Origin: Cryptomeria japonica
Taxonomy: Eukaryota > Streptophyta > Pinopsida > Cupressales > Cupressaceae
NCBI RefSeq assembly: GCF_030272615.1
Contig: NC_081412.1
Location: forward strand, 543,574,335 to 543,638,334
Length of the DNA stretch: 64,000 bases
Direction: 5' to 3'
Part shown: positions 59,494 through 64,000 of the stretch, one piece after another
How positions within the stretch are numbered: position 1 is the first letter of the stretch
Layout: the number at the start of each line of letters is the position of its first letter
Translations under genes and position numbers: made by a program
The notes under the pieces: generated by a model
Database searches by the model: none
The model's input: only the letters and a program-made list of their open reading frames with translations
Told to the model about the DNA's origin: nothing

Positions 59494-60220
59494 TTTCATT
59501 AGCATAGCAGATTCTTTCCTCCTCTCTTGTGTTACTTCTTCTATGTGTTATTCTCATTCTTCTATTTGTTGTCCTTAGTGTTGTCTACTTGAGGATGATA
59601 CAAAGCATTGAGATCTCTTTTGGTCTCTCTCATGTTTACTCAAAAGACACATGTGTTCCCTTCTTCTAGGTGACCTTCCTTGATTGGGGAATGAAGAACA
59701 ATTATGCATACATACATATGATATACATGAATTATCATACAGCATACTGACCCCAAGGAAAGCGAAGTCACCTTGTGCTTTGTATTTTGTGTCCATTATC
59801 CTTGGGTTTATCTCACACTTGGGGGCTAAATCTTTGTCATAACGTGCTCCTTTCCCTTCTCATTTCTTATGTGTATCACTACGTTAAAGCAATCACTCCC
59901 GTTGAGGCATGTGTGATCGCTTTAACGTAGGGGGGCATACACCCTGTCTATCCCTTAAGGAATACTTGAAAATTTCTTGGCGAACTTAGCTTTGCCTTGA
60001 AAATTTTTGGTATTTCTCTTGCATGACTCATAGTGAAGGAACCTTACTACTGACAGTCATGGTTCTCCCTCGTGATCTCCCCTTTTACTTTGTCAATCAA
60101 ATTCGTAAGATCCTTAGTCCACTGGGGGCTTGGTGTGTCTTGCCTCCTTGACGTGGTGAAAGTCTTTCAATGTTGTTTCCTTGTACTTTACCGGAAGCAT
60201 GAGCGTACGCTTATACTCCC
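59494..60220 (+). other. Element C 3' untranslated region with an 18-bp inverted repeat
   Basis: No coding domain is visible. CTACGTTAAAGCAATCAC (59879-59896) faces GTGATCGCTTTAACGTAG (59913-59930) with one mismatch and a 16-base loop. A run of G (59931-59935) follows directly. Confidence 0.75.
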
Positions 60221-60238
60221 ACTAAAGTGGGGGCTAAA
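60221..60238 (+). other. Element C polypurine tract
   Basis: ACTAAAGTGGGGGCTAAA abuts the right LTR. The same form (AAAGTGGGGGCTACA) precedes the G' LTR, linking the two families. Confidence 0.85.
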
Positions 60239-61502
60239 TGTAGCATCCTAAAATTGCGACACTTGCAATTTCGACCGCATTTGGGTCTTCACGATGGTGA
60301 TGCAACATGAAACCTGAATGGAGACCCCGAAACCTATTTATGACATCAAAAACTGTGTTTTCTTGCACCCTGGCCTGATCCTCCTTGCACCCTGCTATCT
60401 CGGGAGGTGGGACCAGAGCGCCCAGCGCCCTGGTCCTTCAGGACCAGGGCGCCCAACGCCCTGGTCCCCCAGGACCATGGCGCCCAGCGCCCTGGTCCCT
60501 GGCCCTATTTTGGGCCCAGTCTCTTATGGGGCTTCGGGTCTTTTAGTTTGCAAATTGGAAAATATTGTTTCCTGGTCGGCCTAAGGTCAGAAAAATTAGT
60601 CTATCAACCCTAATTGACAAGTATATAAACTACATTTCCTCTCCCATTTTAGAAGATGGAAAAAGGCAGAAGCGATACTCAAATATTCAAACATTCAAGC
60701 GTTCAAGCATTCAAGCATTCCTTCAAGCAATTGATCATTCTAAGTCACCATTCAAGGCTAAGTGTTGCATTCAAGACAAGGATTCAACCATTGAAGAGGA
60801 GATCACATACAACATACAACATACAACATACAACAACATCTACACCTTCGCATGTAAGAATACAAACATTCTTACAACAAGGTACTAGTACTTGTTTTAC
60901 ATTACAATCATTTACATTTACAACATTTCTCATTTCTTGGTTAATTCCAAAACCGGGGTTTGACCTAAGGGCAAACCTCTAATGCCTAACCCCCCAATCG
61001 TCTTCGCTTTTCTATGTGTAGGTTGCAGGTACGCGGCTGAAATTGAAGATCTGGAATCCTTGTGCAGAGACGAACAGATCCCCCTTCGTTTCGCAGATTT
61101 TTCGGAGGACTGTGTGCACGGCGGGCACCATCGTCCTGTCAACTTTCGCTCAAATTTGCAGGACAGCGACGTCTTGACATTTTACTGCTAATTCCAGGTC
61201 CGCAGCTTCATCCTATATCCCTATCTCAGTTTATAAGTGGATCTTTCTCACTTTTCATGCATTCCTAGCTTAATCCTCCTATCCATATTCTTTACAAAAG
61301 AGGGTAGCCTTGCTGTCTTAACCCTTGAAACTCATTTAGAATCCAATCTTGCATTGAGTGGGATTAGATCTTGTGTGTTTCAACCCCTCTTTTGAATGTA
61401 AAGTCTCTCCTAAGTGAAAACTGACAATCCTAAGTGATCCCCTTTCCCCTTTGGAGTGGTGGAGGGAACACTTAGGGTTCGCTCGCGATTTTCCGCTTTA
61501 TA
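60239..61502 (+). repeat. Element C 3' LTR
   Basis: Partner of 53676-54892, 47 bp longer. It has three CGCCCTGGTCC units instead of two (60418-60505) and an additional CAAGCGTTCAAGCATT stretch near 60695. The end reads CCGCTTTATA, where the left copy has TTTACA. Confidence 0.93.
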
Positions 61503-62358
61503 AGGGTGAGAGAGAATCGGGTTGAATTGTTCAACCGACAACAGAGAGACAACCACTAGTCAACCATTGAGTCTAACTAAGGAGTGAACCGACAATGACC
61601 ATACTAGTAGAGAAGAGGTACAGAAGATTGCAGAGAAGGCAAGCATAGAACCGTAGAGTGTATTGCTAGCATAGAGTAGCAGTATAGTAGAGAGAACTGG
61701 CAGGGATCAAAACCAGCGGAGAGCAGTACTAATAGAGAGAGAACTAGAAAAGAAGAAGAAGAGATTGAATTGGTGAAGGTGCAATAGAGTGTAAGTTACA
61801 TCAGGAGATTTTGTTGCAGCTGAGAAGTGAGAAGAGAACCAATAGTGATTTGGTGAGAAGAGAACCAGTAAAGGAATTTGCAGAAGAGTTACAAAATCCA
61901 TTTGTAACAAGGCTATTAACATGTAAGTGATTATGTTTATTGAAGATCACTAAGTTGGAGCTTGGTGCAGGGGTTGTAGCTCCTTGGGTTGGTGCCCTAA
62001 ATCAGGGGTTGTGGCTCCTTGGGTTGGTGACCTAAATCTGAGGTTGTGGCTCCTTGGGTTGGTGCCCTAAATCAAGGGTTGGTTCTCCTTGTATTGCTGC
62101 CCTAAACATTGTAATTAGAGTTTCATTGTGAGGCTGGATTGGAGGAGTAGACTCCAACATCATTTCTCATCGAGGTTTTTCCCATCTTGGGTTTTCCTCG
62201 TATATGCTGATGTTATGTGATGTCCCCTTGTATGTGATTGTATTGATTAATCTCTCCTTATCATATTGGTAGGTTATCTTTTCTTTATTATGTTAACTAG
62301 TACACAAATTTGAGTACCACTGATTCACCCCCCTCTCAGTGGCACATTGTGTCTAACG
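61503..62358 (+). repeat. Element A 3' LTR, right part
   Basis: Resumes with AGGGTGAGAGAGAATCGG, the match to 39382-39400 in A's 5' LTR. It contains four GGTTGTGGCTCCTTGGG-type units (61970-62090) and ends TGTCTAACG before CTTCA. Confidence 0.9.
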
Positions 62359-62518
62359 CTTCATTCATCCATTGGAGCAATATTACAACATTCATTTTCA
62401 AGCACGTGTGTTTGTTAGGGTTTTGTCATGTTACATGCCATTTCATGCAACACTTGTGATTTCATTCAAGAATCAAAGTGATCATCATCAAAAAATTGGA
62501 AATCTACAAGGTATACAT
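62359..62518 (+). repeat. Gypsy LTR G, right part
   Basis: Resumes after element A with CTTCATTCATCCATTGGAGC and matches the inverted G' LTR (about 63255-63085). It ends abruptly at GGTATACAT, where the G' LTR joins in opposite orientation. Confidence 0.75.
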
Positions 62519-63688
62519 TATAAAGTGGAAAATTGGATCCTAGTGACTCCCCACCTAGGAGAGAGAAAGGAAGCCACTAGGATGATTTTCACATGGAGGA
62601 ACTCTATGTTCAAAAGAGGAGCTTGAAAACACTAGATCCAAATCCAAGGGAAACAAGGATGTGAATTCCATGTGGATTGCAAGGGTTGAAGTATCATTTA
62701 CCCTCTTTTGTAAATGAGAAAGTTGACTTGTTGACTATGTGGAAAAGAGAGAGAAAATGAATGACATGAGGAGATACCGATTTGGGATCGTAGTGTAACT
62801 TTAGATCTGAGCTAATTAGATTGATATAGATCTTCCCTACCAATTTGGGGAAAAGTCGTCGAGACCCTGGCGAGAATGTACATGGTCTTCCACAAAATCC
62901 ATGAAATGAAAAGGGTTCTTCTATCTCTGCAAATGAATCCCAAACCTACAATTACAGTTGCACCCCTACAACCTACACATAGAAAAGAGAGGAAAAGAGG
63001 TTATGGATAGGGGTTTACCTCAGTCAAACCCTAGTTGATAAATCAACCTTGAAAGAAAGTAATTGCAAATACTTGAATGTAAATAATGGAAATGTATACC
63101 TTGTAGATCTGCAACTTGTTGATGATGATTACTTTGCTTCTTGAATGTAATCACAAATGTTGTATGAAATGGCATGTAACATGACAAAGCCCTAACACAC
63201 ATACATGCTTGCAAATGAATATTGAAATATTGCTCCAATTGATGAATGAAGAAGACTTGAATGCTTGAATTCGTGATGATGTATATCTTCGCCTGTGCTT
63301 TTCTTATCATCCCTTCGCTTGAATTCTACCTCCCATTCCTGCTTATGTAAATGAGAAAACTAACTCCCTTTTATACATGCCTCTTGAAGATTAATTCATC
63401 TCATAAAAAGGCTGACATCGGGGAGATTTAGGATCCCGAAGTGCAGATGGGGTCAGGGGGACCTATCTTGGGGCCACCCTAAGAGGGTGGGATAGGGGTA
63501 CCATGCTTGTATCGTACCCTATGTTGGGGCTCGGACAAGGTCCTAAGCCTATCTCAGGGCTCAAACATGAAGGGGACAAGGGGTGAAAATGCAAAAATAG
63601 GTCTTGGTTGGGGAAGAAGATGTCGTCACCGAGGTGAGGACCTAAAATATGGTTAAAATTGTAGGAGGCACAATTTTATGACACTACA
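62519..63688 (-). repeat. LTR of element G' (minus strand, 3' LTR)
   Basis: In element orientation it starts TGTAGTGTCATAAAATTGTG (63688) and ends CCACTTTATA (62519), 1170 bp. A TATAAAAGG (63367-63375, inverted) matches G's CATAAAAGG. An internal segment resembles the end of element C's LTR (TTACAAAAGAGGGTA and CCTCTTTTGAA words), so G, G' and C are related. Confidence 0.8.
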
Positions 63689-64000
63689 TGTAGCCCCCAC
63701 TTTATCGGGAGCATGGCTTACACCAGTAATACCAATAAAGTAGAAGAAAGAGAGAGATGAAGATGAGAGATGCAGAGAAAGATCACAAGGAGCATAAGAT
63801 GTAACTAATCTCGAGGAACCAAGTGCCCTATCTTAGGATCTTAACTCACTCAAATATATGCAAGAGCACACAAAACAAAAAAAAAGCATAAAATACACAC
63901 AACAGACACAAGACACAAGAAGACAAATGAATTAGCTGAAGAGACCTCGATACTCAGATATCTAAACAACTAATCAGGACACAAAGACCAATGCCATCGC
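63689..64000 (-). mobile_element. Start of element G' internal region, continuing off-window
   Basis: Directly beyond the LTR, in element orientation, AAAGTGGGGGCTACA (63689-63703) is the polypurine tract. The remaining 300 bases are non-coding 3' region with CT-rich words. The rest of the element lies to the right. Confidence 0.7.

Larger units (their letters stand above)
53676..61502 (+). mobile_element. Element C, gypsy-type LTR retrotransposon with gag and protease only
   Basis: C is 7.8 kb with LTRs 53676-54892 and 60239-61502, a 1.27-kb leader, one long gag-protease frame (56164-59493), a 0.75-kb 3' region and a polypurine tract. No RT, RNase H or integrase motif appears. It is inserted in element A's right LTR with a 5-bp duplication (AGGTT/AGGGT). 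Only five stops break its 1110-codon frame, so it is among the better preserved elements here. Confidence 0.9.
37682..62358 (+). mobile_element. Element A, gag-only LTR retrotransposon with 2.6-kb LTRs
   Basis: After removing guests B and C the element is about 8.5 kb: LTR 37682-40254, internal region of about 3.3 kb and right LTR 51930-62358 (in two parts). It has a primer site of altered tRNA-Met type, a gag with a zinc knuckle and a polypurine tract. There is no protease, integrase, RT or RNase H in the internal region. It therefore needed another element's enzymes, probably those of a copia like Copia-1 or Copia-2, whose LTR start, primer site and polypurine tract it shares. Confidence 0.85.

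Noticed and set aside
59879-59930. Terminal inverted repeat of a MITE or DNA transposon
   Set aside because: The arms enclose only 16 bases, lack flanking target duplications and sit inside element C's 3' region.

Overview
This is a plant nuclear repeat landscape, most likely from a large gymnosperm (conifer-type) genome. That guess rests on stacked Ty3/gypsy, Ty1/copia and L1-like elements, long (1-2.6 kb) LTRs and gag-only non-autonomous elements. The species cannot be read from the sequence. I found no intact host gene, no tRNA or rRNA and no CRISPR. Every coding region is transposon-derived, and nearly all are broken by in-frame stops or small frameshifts.

Left nest (1-35,260). The oldest layer is an L1-like LINE (+), visible from 30,181 to about 35,260. 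A Tat-like Ty3/gypsy element (+) sits inside it. Its 5' end is off-window, its body is in pieces from 1 to 28,694, and its 3' LTR is 28,695-30,180. Two Ty1/copia elements interrupt the gypsy pol gene: Copia-1 (minus, 446-7,848) inside the protease and Copia-2 (+, 11,830-18,484) inside the integrase. Both have 5-bp target duplications, tRNA-Met-type primer sites and polypurine tracts. Between the gypsy integrase and its 3' LTR lies an antisense, intron-bearing plant mobile domain (PMD) gene (28,292-20,057). Its 4.7-kb second intron holds another degenerate protein of about 650 codons that I do not recognise. The LINE carries an extra open frame downstream of its RNase H domain.

Middle (35,261-37,240) is AT-rich and I see nothing coding in it.

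Right nest (37,241-64,000). A gypsy LTR (G, +) is split by element A (+, 37,682-62,358). A is an element with 2.6-kb LTRs whose only coding sequence is a copia-like gag. A's gag is split by a relative, element B (minus, 41,152-49,481). A's right LTR is split by element C (+, 53,676-61,502), a gypsy with gag and protease but no reverse transcriptase, RNase H or integrase. Finally a minus-strand relative of G (G', LTR 62,519-63,688) is inserted into G and runs off the right edge.

How the parts may work together: Copia-1 and Copia-2 are of the kind that encode a full polyprotein. A and B lack pol but share with them the LTR start (TGTTGG), the primer-site type and the polypurine tract, so they look like parasites of copia machinery. 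C likewise would need a gypsy polymerase and integrase from elsewhere. Inverted repeats and purine tracts recur just upstream of the 3' LTR in unrelated families here. This recurrence and the antisense PMD gene with its unknown intronic partner are the most interesting signals.
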